Positions 52,031 through 62,600 of a DNA stretch of 64,000 bases are shown here, one piece after another. Every line of letters starts with the position of its first letter. Positions within the stretch are counted from its first letter, which is position 1. A program made the translations under genes and the position numbers. The notes beneath the pieces were generated by a model. It worked only from the letters and a program-made list of their open reading frames with translations. It was not told the origin of the DNA and did not search any database. This DNA comes from Pseudochrobactrum asaccharolyticum. Its GTDB lineage: Bacteria > Pseudomonadota > Alphaproteobacteria > Rhizobiales > Rhizobiaceae. The stretch is from positions 62,001-126,000 of the forward strand of contig NZ_QNRH01000002.1 in assembly GCF_003314995.1 (NCBI RefSeq), in the 5' to 3' direction.

Positions 52031-53888
52031 CCCGCAAGCAGCACCGGTTATCCGCGTTGATAATGTCAGCGTTGATTTCAAAGGTGACGAAAGCACATTC
52101 CGTGCGGTTAAGAGCCTGTCTTTCGAGATTAAGGCTGGTGAAACACTGGCTGTGGTCGGTGAATCCGGCTCGGGTAAATCCGTCACCTCGCTGGCCATTA
52201 TGCGTCTGGTAGAAAGCGGCGGCGGTAAAATCGCAGAAGGCGGCATTCATTTTACCGGCAATGACGGTGTGACTACCGATCTCACCAAATACTCGCTAAA
52301 GGCGATGGAAAAGATCCGCGGCAATGATATAGCCATGATCTTTCAGGAGCCGATGACCTCGCTCAATCCGGTCTTCACCGTTGGTGAACAGATTGCCGAA
52401 GCCGTGCGTCTGCACCAGAATTGCTCCGCCGCAGAAGCCCGTGCTGAAGCGCTGCGTATGCTGGAAAAAGTCCGTATTCCTGATGCCGCCCGCCTGCTCG
52501 ACCGCCACCCGCATCAGCTTTCCGGCGGTATGCGCCAGCGCGTTATGATTGCTATGGCGCTGTCCTGCAAACCGAAACTGCTGATCGCCGACGAGCCGAC
52601 CACAGCGCTTGACGTGACCATTCAGGCACAAATTTTGCGCCTCATCCGCCTGCTGCAGGAAGAGATGGGCATGGCTGTGCTGTTCATCACCCATGATATG
52701 GGTGTCGTGGCAGAAGTGGCCGACCGCGTTCTCGTCATGCGCCACGGTGAAAAAGTCGAAGAAGGCACTGTTGAAGCAGTTTTCACATCACCGCAGCATC
52801 CTTATACCCGCGCTTTGCAGGCAGCGGTGCCGCGTCTTGGCGCACTCAATGGTGAAGATCTGCCGCGTCGTTTCCCGATGCTCAAGGCCGATCATGCCGA
52901 CGGCAAGCCTGCTGAATTTGAAATCTCACCACCGCAGGATACCATTAAATCTGACGAGCCGGTGCTGAAAGTACGCGATCTTGTCACCCGCTTTGATATC
53001 CGCCGTGGCTTCTTCTCCAAACTGACCGGCCGTGTTCATGCTGTAGAGCAAGTCAATTTTGATCTGCGTCAGGGCGAAACACTGGCACTGGTGGGTGAAT
53101 CCGGTTGCGGTAAGTCCACGACCGGCCGCACTTTGATGATGTTGCAGGAAGCGACTTCCGGCTCCGTACAATATCGCGGCAAAGATATCTTCAAACTGAG
53201 CGGCGCAGAAAAACTCGCCGTTCGCCGTAAAATTCAATATGTGTTTCAGGATCCGTTTGCCTCACTCGATCCACGCCTGACCGTTGGTTTTTCCATTGCC
53301 GAGCCGCTGATTACCCACGGCCTTGCCAAGGGTGATGAGATTGAAGCCCGTGTGATGCAATTGCTGCGCGACGTGGGCATGCAGCCGGAACACGCACGCC
53401 GTTATCCGCATCAGTTCTCCGGCGGCCAGCGTCAGCGTATCTGTATTGCCCGCGCTCTGGCTGGTGATCCGGATATTCTGATTACGGATGAGGCTGTGGC
53501 AGCGCTTGACGTTTCCATTCAGGCGCAGGTCATCAATCTGATGATGGAATTGCAGGAAAAACGCGGGTTGTCCTATATTTTCATCAGCCATGACATGGCA
53601 GTGGTTGAGCGCGTCTCGCACCGTGTTGCCGTGATGTATCTCGGACAGATCGTGGAAATCGGTCAGCGTCGTCAGATTTTTGAAAATCCGCAACATGCCT
53701 ATACCCGCCGTCTGCTCTCTGCGGTGCCGATTGCCGATCCGGCACGACGCGACCGCAACAGACCGCTGATTGAAGGCGAAATCCCAAGTCCGGTGCGCAA
53801 GCCCGACGATATGCCTGTTGTCAAACCATTGGTTGAGGTGGAACCCGGCCATTTTGTAGCCCGCCACCCGATCGGCGATTTTAAGTAA
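52011..53888 (+). CDS. gsiA: Glutathione/dipeptide ABC importer, fused double ATPase
   Basis: A 625-residue ATPase with two complete domains. The first has Walker [10 protein letters not shown] (50-58), signature LSGGMRQRV and Walker [10 protein letters not shown]. The second has Walker [10 protein letters not shown], signature FSGGQRQRI and a DEA Walker B. The ATG at 52011 follows AGGA by six bases and lies inside rpiR. The order gsiA-B-C-D with an isoaspartyl peptidase matches the E. coli iaaA-gsiABCD cluster, which imports glutathione. It is closely similar to the partial gene at the left edge. Confidence 0.92.
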   Translation: MSVKPSNPQAAPVIRVDNVSVDFKGDESTFRAVKSLSFEIKAGETLAVVGESGSGKSVTSLAIMRLVESGGGKIAEGGIHFTGNDGVTTDLTKYSLKAMEKIRGNDIAMIFQEPMTSLNPVFTVGEQIAEAVRLHQNCSAAEARAEALRMLEKVRIPDAARLLDRHPHQLSGGMRQRVMIAMALSCKPKLLIADEPTTALDVTIQAQILRLIRLLQEEMGMAVLFITHDMGVVAEVADRVLVMRHGEKVEEGTVEAVFTSPQHPYTRALQAAVPRLGALNGEDLPRRFPMLKADHADGKPAEFEISPPQDTIKSDEPVLKVRDLVTRFDIRRGFFSKLTGRVHAVEQVNFDLRQGETLALVGESGCGKSTTGRTLMMLQEATSGSVQYRGKDIFKLSGAEKLAVRRKIQYVFQDPFASLDPRLTVGFSIAEPLITHGLAKGDEIEARVMQLLRDVGMQPEHARRYPHQFSGGQRQRICIARALAGDPDILITDEAVAALDVSIQAQVINLMMELQEKRGLSYIFISHDMAVVERVSHRVAVMYLGQIVEIGQRRQIFENPQHAYTRRLLSAVPIADPARRDRNRPLIEGEIPSPVRKPDDMPVVKPLVEVEPGHFVARHPIGDFK

Positions 53889-53907
53889 TATGTGTAAGGA
53901 GAGACAT

Positions 53908-55437
53908 ATGAAACTGAAGTCAATTCTGCTGTCAACCGCACTCGCTGCTGCTGTCATGCTGCCTGGCACTGTCTGGGCAAAGTCCCTCACCGTTGCCATT
54001 CCGAACAACCTGACAGGTCTGGATCCGACAAATATCAATGATACCTTGTCGCAGACTTCGATCCGCCTGATCTATCAGGGTCTGTTCGGCTTTGATAAAG
54101 ATATGAAACTTGTTCCGCTTCTCGCTGAAAGCTATGAAGCCAATGACAATGCCACCGAATTCACGATTAAATTGCGTGAAGGTGTAAAGTTCCACGATGG
54201 TACTGACTTCAATGCAGCAGCGGTTAAAACCAATATTGACCGTCTTGCCAATCCTGACAACAAACTGTCCCGTCGCAGCCTTGTATCCATGGTCAAGGAA
54301 GTACAGGCCGTTGACGCAACAACTGTTAAGCTGATCCTCAAAGAGCCTTTCGGTGCGATGATCCCGTCTCTTGCCCATCCGGGTGCGATGATGATTTCGC
54401 CTGCCGCTCTGGAAAAATTCGGCAAAGACATTGACCGTAATCCTGTCGGCACCGGCCCGTTCAAGTTTAAACATTGGGGTGCGGACACACTGGAAGTCGT
54501 GAAAAACGACACCTACTGGAAAGAAGGCCTGCCGAAAGTTGACGGCGTGACCATTCGCTCCGTACCGGAATCCGGTGCCCGCTTTGCGATGTTGCAGACC
54601 GGCGAAGCCCAGTTCATTCCTTCTTTCCCGCCGGAGCTGATGGTTGTTGCGGAAAAGAACCCGAATGTAGAAGTAACCGCAAGCCCTTCGATCGTAGAAT
54701 ATTACGTTGCGCTCAACACCACCAAAAAACCTTTTGATGATGTGCGCGTTCGTCAGGCATTGAACTATGCTGTCGATAAGAAGACCTATTGTAAAATCGT
54801 TTACAATGATCTGTGCGAGCCGTCAGACTCTATCATTCCGAAAAATCTGGCTTTCCACATTACAGCCGGCAATTACGACTTTAACCTCGATAAAGCCAAA
54901 GAGCTGATGAAAGAAGCTGGTCTCGAAGCCGGTTTTGAAACTGAAATCTGGTCTGGCTCCAATACAGAAGCCATCCGCGCTGTTCAGTTCATCCAGCAGC
55001 AGCTGGCGCAGATCAATGTTAAGGTCAATGTAATGCCGCTTGAAGCCGGTGTTGCAGCGCAGAAAATCTGGTCTGTAGAAAAGCCAGAAGATGCAACCGT
55101 GCAGATGTATTACGGCGGCTGGTCGGCTTCGACCGGTGACGCTGACTGGGGTATTCGTCCGCTGCTTTACGGTCAAAGCTTCCCGCCTGCAATGTTCAAC
55201 GTTGCATATTACAAAGATGCAAAAGTTGACGCTGCAATCGAGGGCGCGATCAGCACGGCAGATCCTGCAAAACGTGCAGAATTCTATGCGGAAGCACAGA
55301 AAGTTGCATGGGCTGGCGCACCTTGGATCTTCCTCGGTGAAAACCAGAATATTTCAGCTAAAAGCAAGACCCTCTCAGGCGTTTACATGCTGCCTGACCG
55401 TGGCTTCCTGCTTGAAGAAGCTGCTTTCTCTGAATAA
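53908..55437 (+). CDS. gsiB: Glutathione/dipeptide substrate-binding protein
   Basis: Periplasmic receptor of 509 residues with a signal peptide ending TVWA. It has the family-5 features NLTGLDPTNINDTLSQ and GVKFHDGTDFN, and a C-terminal lobe with many aromatic residues. AAGGAGAG precedes ATG 53908; the upstream ATG at 53890 is not used. A hairpin follows before the permease gene, consistent with higher receptor expression. Glutathione or gamma-/iso-peptides are inferred ligands. Confidence 0.9.
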   Translation: MKLKSILLSTALAAAVMLPGTVWAKSLTVAIPNNLTGLDPTNINDTLSQTSIRLIYQGLFGFDKDMKLVPLLAESYEANDNATEFTIKLREGVKFHDGTDFNAAAVKTNIDRLANPDNKLSRRSLVSMVKEVQAVDATTVKLILKEPFGAMIPSLAHPGAMMISPAALEKFGKDIDRNPVGTGPFKFKHWGADTLEVVKNDTYWKEGLPKVDGVTIRSVPESGARFAMLQTGEAQFIPSFPPELMVVAEKNPNVEVTASPSIVEYYVALNTTKKPFDDVRVRQALNYAVDKKTYCKIVYNDLCEPSDSIIPKNLAFHITAGNYDFNLDKAKELMKEAGLEAGFETEIWSGSNTEAIRAVQFIQQQLAQINVKVNVMPLEAGVAAQKIWSVEKPEDATVQMYYGGWSASTGDADWGIRPLLYGQSFPPAMFNVAYYKDAKVDAAIEGAISTADPAKRAEFYAEAQKVAWAGAPWIFLGENQNISAKSKTLSGVYMLPDRGFLLEEAAFSE

Positions 55438-55453
55438 TCGTATCTGAAAGCGA

Positions 55454-55487
55454 GTGCTGACCGCTTTATGCGGTCAGCACAGTTTTT
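55454..55487 (+). terminator. Intra-operon hairpin between gsiB and gsiC
   Basis: A perfect 11-bp stem (GTGCTGACCGC 55454-55464, GCGGTCAGCAC 55470-55480), loop TTTAT, then AGTTTTTC. Probably a partial terminator limiting permease expression. Confidence 0.75.
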
Positions 55488-55501
55488 CAGAAAGGAAATC
55501 C

Positions 55502-56422
55502 ATGTTTGCCTATCTGATCAAACGGCTGTTGGCCACTGTCCCCGTCATTTTGATGGTGATGGTCTGCGTTTTTGCCTTTGTGCATATGTTGCCCGGCGAT
55601 CCTGCCCGTCTTGTTGCAGGTCCTGACGCCAGCCCGCAGGACGTTGCCGCCGTACGCTCCTCACTCGGCCTCGACAAACCGCTGCCTGAGCAGTTTGTCA
55701 CTTACTTCAGCCGTGCAGTACAGGGCGACTTTGGCATCTCGCTGAAAACCCGCCGTACTGTTGCCGAAGAAATCGGCTCCCGACTGATGCCGACCGTATG
55801 GCTCACCGTATTCGCCATGCTCTGGTCCACGGCTCTCGGCCTGCTGATCGGTGTTATCTCCGCTGTCAAACGTGGCAAGTGGCCTGATTATGCTGGGATG
55901 ATTATTGCGGTTTCGGGGATTTCCTTTCCGCCTTTCTGGCTCGGTCTTCTGCTTATCAACCTGTTTTCCGTTCATCTCGGCTGGTTCCCGACCGGCGGCT
56001 ACGGCACCTGGCAGCATTTCATCATGCCGTCGTTTACGCTGGGGCTTGGTGTTGCGGCAATCATGGCACGTTTCACCCGCTCTTCCTTCATCGAAATTGC
56101 CCGTGAAGATTATGTCCGTACTGCGCGCGCCAAAGGCGTACCGGAACGCCGCGTGATCTGGAAACACTCGCTGCGCAATGCGCTGATCCCGATCATCACC
56201 ATGGTCGGCCTGCAATTCGGATTCCTGCTCGGTGGTTCGATTGTGGTTGAGAGCGTGTTCTCATGGCCGGGCCTCGGCCGTCTGCTGGTCGATTCAGTTT
56301 CCTATCGTGACTATCCGGTCATTCAGGCGCTGATCCTGTTGTTCTCGCTGCAGTTCATTTTCATCAATATGCTGGTTGATGTGCTGTATGCCTTCGCAAA
56401 TCCGGAGATCCGCTACAAATGA
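55502..56422 (+). CDS. gsiC: Glutathione/dipeptide ABC permease, B-type
   Basis: Inner-membrane permease of 306 residues with the usual basic start, hydrophobic first segment and [13 protein letters not shown] core. The coupling segment [20 protein letters not shown] is followed by [24 protein letters not shown] precedes ATG 55502; the earlier in-frame start lies in the hairpin. Overlaps gsiD by four bases. Confidence 0.92.
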   Translation: MFAYLIKRLLATVPVILMVMVCVFAFVHMLPGDPARLVAGPDASPQDVAAVRSSLGLDKPLPEQFVTYFSRAVQGDFGISLKTRRTVAEEIGSRLMPTVWLTVFAMLWSTALGLLIGVISAVKRGKWPDYAGMIIAVSGISFPPFWLGLLLINLFSVHLGWFPTGGYGTWQHFIMPSFTLGLGVAAIMARFTRSSFIEIAREDYVRTARAKGVPERRVIWKHSLRNALIPIITMVGLQFGFLLGGSIVVESVFSWPGLGRLLVDSVSYRDYPVIQALILLFSLQFIFINMLVDVLYAFANPEIRYK

Positions 56423-57303
56423 GTGCGACAACTGTTGTGGTGGAACCCACCGAAAAAATGCGCAAACCATTGGCCGAATTCTGGCGCCGCTTTAAAAAGC
56501 AAAAAGTGGCTGTGATTGCGCTTATCTTCATCATCACACTGGTGCTGATGGCCGTCTTCGCGCCGTTTGTTGCGCCTTATGATCCGACCATTCCGGATTA
56601 TAATGCCGTACTGCAAGGCCCGAGTGCTGCCCATTGGGCAGGTACTGATACCTATGGTCGTGATATTTTCAGCCGCATCATCTGGGGCGCGCGGATTTCG
56701 CTGTCCGTCGGCTTCCTGTCGGTGACACTCGGTGCGCTTGCTGGCGTTTCGCTCGGTATTATCTCCGGCTATTATGGCCGCTGGATTGACTCTGCCGTGA
56801 TGCGTCTGTGCGATCTGCTGCTGGCCTTTCCGGGTATCCTGCTGGCGATTGCTGTTATCGCTATTCTCGGACCTGGCATCACAAACGTGATCTATGCGGT
56901 TGCGATCTTCTCGATTCCGGTTTTTGCCCGTCTTGCCCGCGGTACAACTTTGCAGCTAAAGCGCACTGTCTATGTAGATGCATCCCGTGCCATCGGCGTT
57001 AAAGACCGCGTGATCATGCTGCGTCACATTCTGCCCGGCACTTTGCCGAATGTGATCGTCTACTTCTCCATGCGTATCGGCACATCCATTCTGACCGCTG
57101 CCTCCCTCTCCTTCATCGGTCTGGGCGCTCAGCCGCCAAGCCCTGAATGGGGTGCCATGCTGGCAGACGGACGCTCCTATATGGGCGTGGCCGACCATCT
57201 GACCTTGTTTCCGGGCATTGCGATTTTCGTGACTGTTCTGGGCTTCAACCTGTTTGGTGATGGTCTGCGTGACGCATTGGATCCGAAACTGCGCTCTGAC
57301 TGA
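56419..57303 (+). CDS. gsiD: Glutathione/dipeptide ABC permease, C-type
   Basis: A 294-residue C-type permease with the hallmark [20 protein letters not shown] in the periplasmic loop. The coupling helix is [20 protein letters not shown], and [14 protein letters not shown] lies near the end. It overlaps gsiC by four bases. A small hairpin (CCGTCTCA/TGAGACGG, 57314-57331) lies between it and the peptidase gene. Confidence 0.92.
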   Translation: MSATTVVVEPTEKMRKPLAEFWRRFKKQKVAVIALIFIITLVLMAVFAPFVAPYDPTIPDYNAVLQGPSAAHWAGTDTYGRDIFSRIIWGARISLSVGFLSVTLGALAGVSLGIISGYYGRWIDSAVMRLCDLLLAFPGILLAIAVIAILGPGITNVIYAVAIFSIPVFARLARGTTLQLKRTVYVDASRAIGVKDRVIMLRHILPGTLPNVIVYFSMRIGTSILTAASLSFIGLGAQPPSPEWGAMLADGRSYMGVADHLTLFPGIAIFVTVLGFNLFGDGLRDALDPKLRSD

Positions 57304-57368
57304 TGCAACTACGCCGTCTCAACTGAGACGGTGTTCTCATGTCAGCCTTTCAATATCTGAGGAATATT

Positions 57369-58310
57369 ATGTCTGAAACTACTCCTGTAATTGCACTCCA
57401 CGGCGGTGCAGGCACAATCCTGAAATCCAATATGACACCGGAGCGTGAAGCCGCCTATCATGCAGGTCTTAAAGCCTGCCTCGAAGCCGGTCTGAAAATT
57501 CTTAACGAAGGTGGCAGCGCATTGGATGCAGCCACCGCTGCGGTTATGGCACTCGAAGATAATCCGCTGTTCAATGCCGGTCGCGGTGCGGTTTATACCA
57601 CGGATGCCACCCATGAGATGGATGCTGCCGTGATGGACGGTGCAACCCGTGCCTGCGGTGCGATCACCGGTATCTGCGGCCCGCGCCATCCGGTGCTGGC
57701 AGCGCGCGCGGTGATGGAACGGACTGAGCATGTATTCCTCGCCGGTGAAGGCGCAAAACGCTTCTGCGAAAATGCCGGTCTGGAAATGATGGAACCGGAA
57801 TGGTTCGGCACCCAGCAGCGTCTTGATGCGCTGAAAGCGGAAATGGAACGCCGCCGTCTCGGTCTTGCCGATGATGGTGATCCGGCACGTAAACACGGCA
57901 CAGTCGGTGCGGTTGCACTCGACAAACACGGCCATATTGCTGCTGCCACATCCACCGGCGGCATGACTGCAAAAACACCGGGTCGCGTAGGTGACAGCCC
58001 TGTGATTGGTGCCGGTACTTGGGCTGACAATAAAACTGCAGCGATTTCCGCCACCGGTCACGGCGAATATTTCATCCGCTGGGCAGTCGGCCACGAAATT
58101 GATGCGCGTATGCGCTGGGCAGGCCAGAGCCTTGCACAGGCTGCAGGCGATGTGGTGCAGGAACTCGGTGAGCTCGGCGGCTCCGGTGGTCTGATAGCCA
58201 TTGATGCCAAAGGCAATATCGAGTTGCCGTTCAACAGCCCTGGCATGTATCGCGCATGGTGTGGTGCAGACGGCGTGATCCATACCGGCATTTACGGCAA
58301 AGAAGACTGA
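57369..58310 (+). CDS. iaaA: Isoaspartyl peptidase / plant-type L-asparaginase
   Basis: An Ntn-hydrolase precursor of 313 residues that cleaves itself before Thr178 in KHGTVGAV, giving alpha and beta subunits; Thr178 becomes the nucleophile. The N-terminal HGGAGTI, the central GNTGRG-like NAGRGAVYT, and GGMTAKTPGRVGD are family features. It hydrolyses isoaspartyl dipeptides and asparagine. The ATG at 57369 follows GAGGA. As the last gene of rpiR-gsiABCD it supports import and cleavage of beta- or gamma-linked peptides. Confidence 0.92.
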   Translation: MSETTPVIALHGGAGTILKSNMTPEREAAYHAGLKACLEAGLKILNEGGSALDAATAAVMALEDNPLFNAGRGAVYTTDATHEMDAAVMDGATRACGAITGICGPRHPVLAARAVMERTEHVFLAGEGAKRFCENAGLEMMEPEWFGTQQRLDALKAEMERRRLGLADDGDPARKHGTVGAVALDKHGHIAAATSTGGMTAKTPGRVGDSPVIGAGTWADNKTAAISATGHGEYFIRWAVGHEIDARMRWAGQSLAQAAGDVVQELGELGGSGGLIAIDAKGNIELPFNSPGMYRAWCGADGVIHTGIYGKED

Positions 58311-58350
58311 GGTTTTCTTGTCTAAGAATGACACTGTAAATATGGAGTGT

Positions 58351-58392
58351 TAGAGCGACCTTTGTGCGCCCAAGAGGGCGCACGGCGCTCTC
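58351..58392. repeat. Structured 42-base repeat, copy 2 (inverted)
   Basis: Same layout as 26667-26708 in reverse orientation: outer stem AGAGCG/CGCTCT, internal loop ACCTTT opposite GG, inner stem GTGCGCCC/GGGCGCAC, loop AAGA. The inner stem differs from copy 1 at two paired positions, both compensated. Confidence 0.8.
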
Positions 58393-58427
58393 ATCCCCCG
58401 CACAGTTTCTGTCCGGGGGATTTTTTG
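58393..58427 (+). terminator. Terminator of the gsi-iaaA operon
   Basis: An 8-bp stem ATCCCCCG/CGGGGGAT (58393-58400, 58414-58421) plus inner ACAG/CTGT, then TTTTTT. It directly follows repeat copy 2. Confidence 0.85.
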
Positions 58428-58528
58428 TAACTGCTTTTTTCAATGCTCCTCTGGAACAGTACAGAAAATTCTATTAGATTTAAGGTGCTCACAAAGCGAC
58501 ACATCAACAGCTGCAAGAGGTCATTCCG

Positions 58529-59608
58529 GTGCCTGCTCCTCATGACCCTCAGCAAGCCCCCCACCTGCCGGAAATCCCGTTTTTAAAACAGGTCGGCATT
58601 CTGCGCAGATTGCTGAACTCCTCTGATGAGTTCCTGAAACTTGCCGCACTCTCCGCAGGTTTGCTGTTTATTCTGCTGGCAACCGCTTACGGACAGGTCA
58701 CACTCAATCAGTGGAATGTGCCGTTTTACAATGCTATCGAGCAGCGTAATGTGCCGGAATTTATCCGCCAATTGCAGGTTTTTGTCTTTATCGCTGCCGG
58801 ATTGCTGATCCTCAATGTCGCGCAAAACTGGTTTCAGCAAACCCTGTCGGTGATGATGCGCAAAGCCATTGTCAAAAATCTTATTGATTGCTGGCTGCAC
58901 GCTAACAAAGCGTCCAAACTCGATAAAACTGATTTCTATGCGCAAAATCCGGATCAGCGTATCCATCAGGATACCAGACAGCTCGCAGATTCCACCACAG
59001 GCCTGACAATCGGCTTTATTCAATCGACGATACTTCTGCTCAGCTTTGTCGGCATTTTATGGAATGTCTCGGAAGGCTTTGTGTTTCACTATAATGGCCA
59101 TGATTTTTCTCTGCCGGGCTATATGGTTTGGGCAGCATTTCTCTATGTCGGCCTCGCTTCAGCACTGAGCAAGTGGGTCGGGCGCGGACTGGTCCGGCTC
59201 AATGCAGCGCGTGAGGCGCAAGAAGCCGAATTCCGCACGGCTCTGGTCACCATTGTCAGTGAGAACCACAATTACCCGACAGTGGATGACAGTGAGCGGA
59301 AAATCAGCTTTCTGCGCGGAAAATTTCAAAGCCTTTACCTCAGCGTCAAGAAGCTCATTCTGACAGAAACCAACCTCACATGGATTTCATCCGGCTTTGG
59401 CTGGATGGCGATTGTGGTGCCGATCTTAGCGGCCGCACCGATCTATTTTTCCGGTGGTCTGAATTTCGGCGGGCTGATGATGACCGTCGGTGCTTTCAAT
59501 CAGGTCTATTCGGCTTTGCGTTGGTATGTGAATAATTATCAGGCCATTGCCGAATGGCGCGCCCATCTGCTGCGTATTACCGGCTTCCACACACTACTGG
59601 CAGACTAA
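58529..59608 (+). CDS. ABC-type transmembrane domain protein without ATPase domain (SbmA/BacA/YddA-like)
   Basis: A 359-residue inner-membrane protein of the ABC_membrane_2/SbmA-BacA superfamily, with about six membrane segments, NQWNVPFYNAIEQRN after the first, and a central EAEFRTALVTIVSENH helix. It stops at EWRAHLLRITGFHTLLAD, the exact place where YddA-type proteins continue into the nucleotide-binding domain. No ATPase remnant follows. The GTG start at 58529 has AAGAGG at eight-base spacing. It may be a proton-driven peptide/vitamin importer as SbmA and BacA are, or half of a split transporter. Substrate unknown. Confidence 0.78.
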   Translation: MPAPHDPQQAPHLPEIPFLKQVGILRRLLNSSDEFLKLAALSAGLLFILLATAYGQVTLNQWNVPFYNAIEQRNVPEFIRQLQVFVFIAAGLLILNVAQNWFQQTLSVMMRKAIVKNLIDCWLHANKASKLDKTDFYAQNPDQRIHQDTRQLADSTTGLTIGFIQSTILLLSFVGILWNVSEGFVFHYNGHDFSLPGYMVWAAFLYVGLASALSKWVGRGLVRLNAAREAQEAEFRTALVTIVSENHNYPTVDDSERKISFLRGKFQSLYLSVKKLILTETNLTWISSGFGWMAIVVPILAAAPIYFSGGLNFGGLMMTVGAFNQVYSALRWYVNNYQAIAEWRAHLLRITGFHTLLAD

Positions 59609-59634
59609 ACAAGCCAGCCCGTTCTGTAAAAGAA

Positions 59635-59664
59635 AATGCCCCGTATTGGTCAATACGGGGCATT
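59635..59664. terminator. Bidirectional terminator
   Basis: A perfect 13-bp stem AATGCCCCGTATT / AATACGGGGCATT (59635-59647, 59652-59664) with a four-base loop GGTC between convergent genes. Confidence 0.85.
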
Positions 59665-59699
59665 CATATTTCACTACTCAGAGTACAGTCATCAGCAGA

Positions 59700-62600
59700 T
59701 CAGAATTTACCGACCATATTGAGGAAGACGCCGCGATCATCCATTTTCAGATCGCGCAGATCGTCAGAGAAGCGGCCGAAATTATAGCCGACACCAACTT
59801 TAAAATTATTGCCGACATGGCGGTACACCGCAGTCAGAGCACCAAAATCTGTGGTATCGGCCTCCGGCATATGCATTACCCTGCCTTCAACCAGAACGTC
59901 CCATTCCTTCACAATATGCAGGTCGGCACGGACAATCCCCAAATGTGCGGAAGAACGCTGCCAGTAAGGCTGGAATGTTCCTGCATTATCGGCAATCCGG
60001 TATTTCACCTCACCGATGCGGAAACCATATTTACCGCCAACCGACAGCCACGGCACCAGATCATAGGTAAAATCTGCCGAGAGAATATGGCTGCGCTGCG
60101 CCGGTGCATAAACATCGCGTGTTGAACCACTGACAAGCTGGTTATTGCCCGGCATGTCATAGAGCCAAGAATATTTAAACAATGCGTTGAGACGGTCATT
60201 TTCAACAGGGCGATATGCATAGCCGATTGATGTTTCTACATAGTCCGTGTTCTGCATCGAGGTCAGCGAAGAATTGCTGTCGGAAATAACCGCATCAAAA
60301 TTCGCCAAAGCACGCCAGTCTTCACTGGTTTTCCATGAAACGCCGCCAGCCAGCAAATAAGTATTCTGATCACGGGTGCCGTCTTCAGAATTTTCAATGC
60401 GGACTTCACCGCGCATCCGTGCGTCGATACCGGCTTCTTCGTCTTTATAACCAACGGCCAATGATGGCGCATAGCGGTCAAAATCTGAATTTTCCAGACC
60501 AGCTGAATTGAGTGTATTGTCATGAATACGACCGGATTCAAAACCGGCATTAACCGTCCAGACCGGATCCGGCGTATAGACAACACCATAGGTCTGGGTG
60601 AGCGAACGGCGCAGGCCGAACATATCGTAGCTGTTTTCCATATACGCGGATGCAACATCATCGATACGGCGCTTTACACCACCAACAATCGCGCCTTTAT
60701 CACGACCGCTCAGATCATATGTGCGGTTGAGGTCAAAAGCACGATCCGGATCAAGGCGGTAGCCGATATAGTAATGATCATCCGCATTAGGATCATAGGT
60801 CAGACCTGCCAGACCACCGACGCCATGGGTACCATAGGAAAGCTCACCCGTGACACCGACTTTATCCGTCAGCTTGATCTCTGTACCCAGACCAATACGA
60901 TCATTGCGGCTGATATCGCCGGAACGGCTCATCATTCCCTGACCGAAACCATAGAACAGATAATCATCGCTCAGGCGATAATCTGCACGCACACCGCCAT
61001 CAAGGCGTGAACCGTCATAACCGCGCTTGCCGGATTTAATTGCAGTCGGTGACATCAGTTCGGTATAGGCAACGCCAAAAGACAGTTTCCAATACTGATC
61101 CAGCTCATAGCTGATGCTGGATTTGCCTTCGCGTTTGATCTGACCATCATCATCTTTAAAATCATCATAGGTCAGTTTCAGCTTTGTGCGCTCACGCAGT
61201 TCCAGATCGGCATGCAGTCCCCAAAGCTGCTTGTCGACCAGAACCTGATCGTAAAGCGAAGAGAAACCGGCCTCACGATTTTCGTAGTAACCGCCGAGAA
61301 TACCCTTGGCACCATTATCGGTCAGGTCTTCCAGATCAACCTGACCACGCACGCGCCATGCCGTTGCTGTACGGTCACGGCTACCAGCAGGACCGGTATT
61401 GCTCATGGTCAGACCACCATCGGTGGATCGATTCAGGCCAAAACCCTCACCTTTCGAGACAGCAATTTCACCTTCCAGAAAGGTGGTTTCCGAATGGCGC
61501 AGCTGAATATCTGTACCGCCTGCCTGCTGATCCGCAGTACCTGTCGTTTCATTCATGCCGGTAACACCGACACGAACTTTTTCGTTCAGCCATTGCTGCG
61601 CACGGCCGCCATAGCTGAAGCCGTCCACATCCGTGGCAGATGGTTCAAACTCATATTGTGCAAGCAGATAGATTTTATTACCACCCAAAGCGCCGTTACG
61701 CACCGGATCATTGGTCGCCGTTGAAGATGACAACGGCCGTGTGAGAATGACCACGCCCTGCATATAATCAAAACGATAATCCTCACCGGCACGCAGCGTG
61801 CGGCGCTCGATCATACGGCCGGTAATCGAATCACGGACTTCAATCGTCAGTGTTTCCGAACCTTCGATGATGTCCTGACGCTTCATGAAATAGGCGGAAC
61901 CGCCGGTGGCAAGGAATTCTTCGCGCTGCGGCAGCGTATCCGGTTGTGCACCATAGAGGGTCACTTCCGTGTTACGTTCACCGAAAGATGTGCTGGCTTC
62001 GGAACGATAAACCGCCTGACCACCATAGAGTGCACGCTCTGCACGCATGAATTCTGTACCCGTGATCTGAGTTTTGAAATTACCCCACATCACATGGCTG
62101 TCGCCGCGATCCAGACGCACATAGAATTTGCCATTTGTCGGCGCATCTTCAACCATAGTCGAGTCATCGCCATAGACCGGATAATAATCATCCGGATCGA
62201 GGCGGCGCAGCAAACGGCGCGGATCTTTGCTGCCGAAATTACGGAACAGCTGATCCAGATCATCCTCAGCCGTATCAGCGGCAGCGGTCAGCAGATATTC
62301 GCCTTTGATCTTGCCTTTCAGATAGAAAGCAAGGCGTCCCCGCGTATAGACGCTGTCATATTCGCCCGGACGCACGCTCTCAATATTCTTATCGCCTGTA
62401 CGCTTACCAACGGTCAGATCGGCCAGCGCGACGTAGAACCATTCATTATCCGGAATATTGATATCACGGTTGAAATGCAGGCCGCTGTCTTTAGAAACGC
62501 CGTTCACCGATACATCAACATCATGATTGCCCGGCGGCAGAATGCGCTGCACCACAAAGGCCTGTTCACGGTCAACAGGAATGGCTTCCCCGAAAGCCTC

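Noticed and set aside
57342-58334. A 330-codon minus-strand frame over iaaA
   Set aside because: Antisense shadow of isoaspartyl peptidase; composition rich in Cys, His and Thr without domains.
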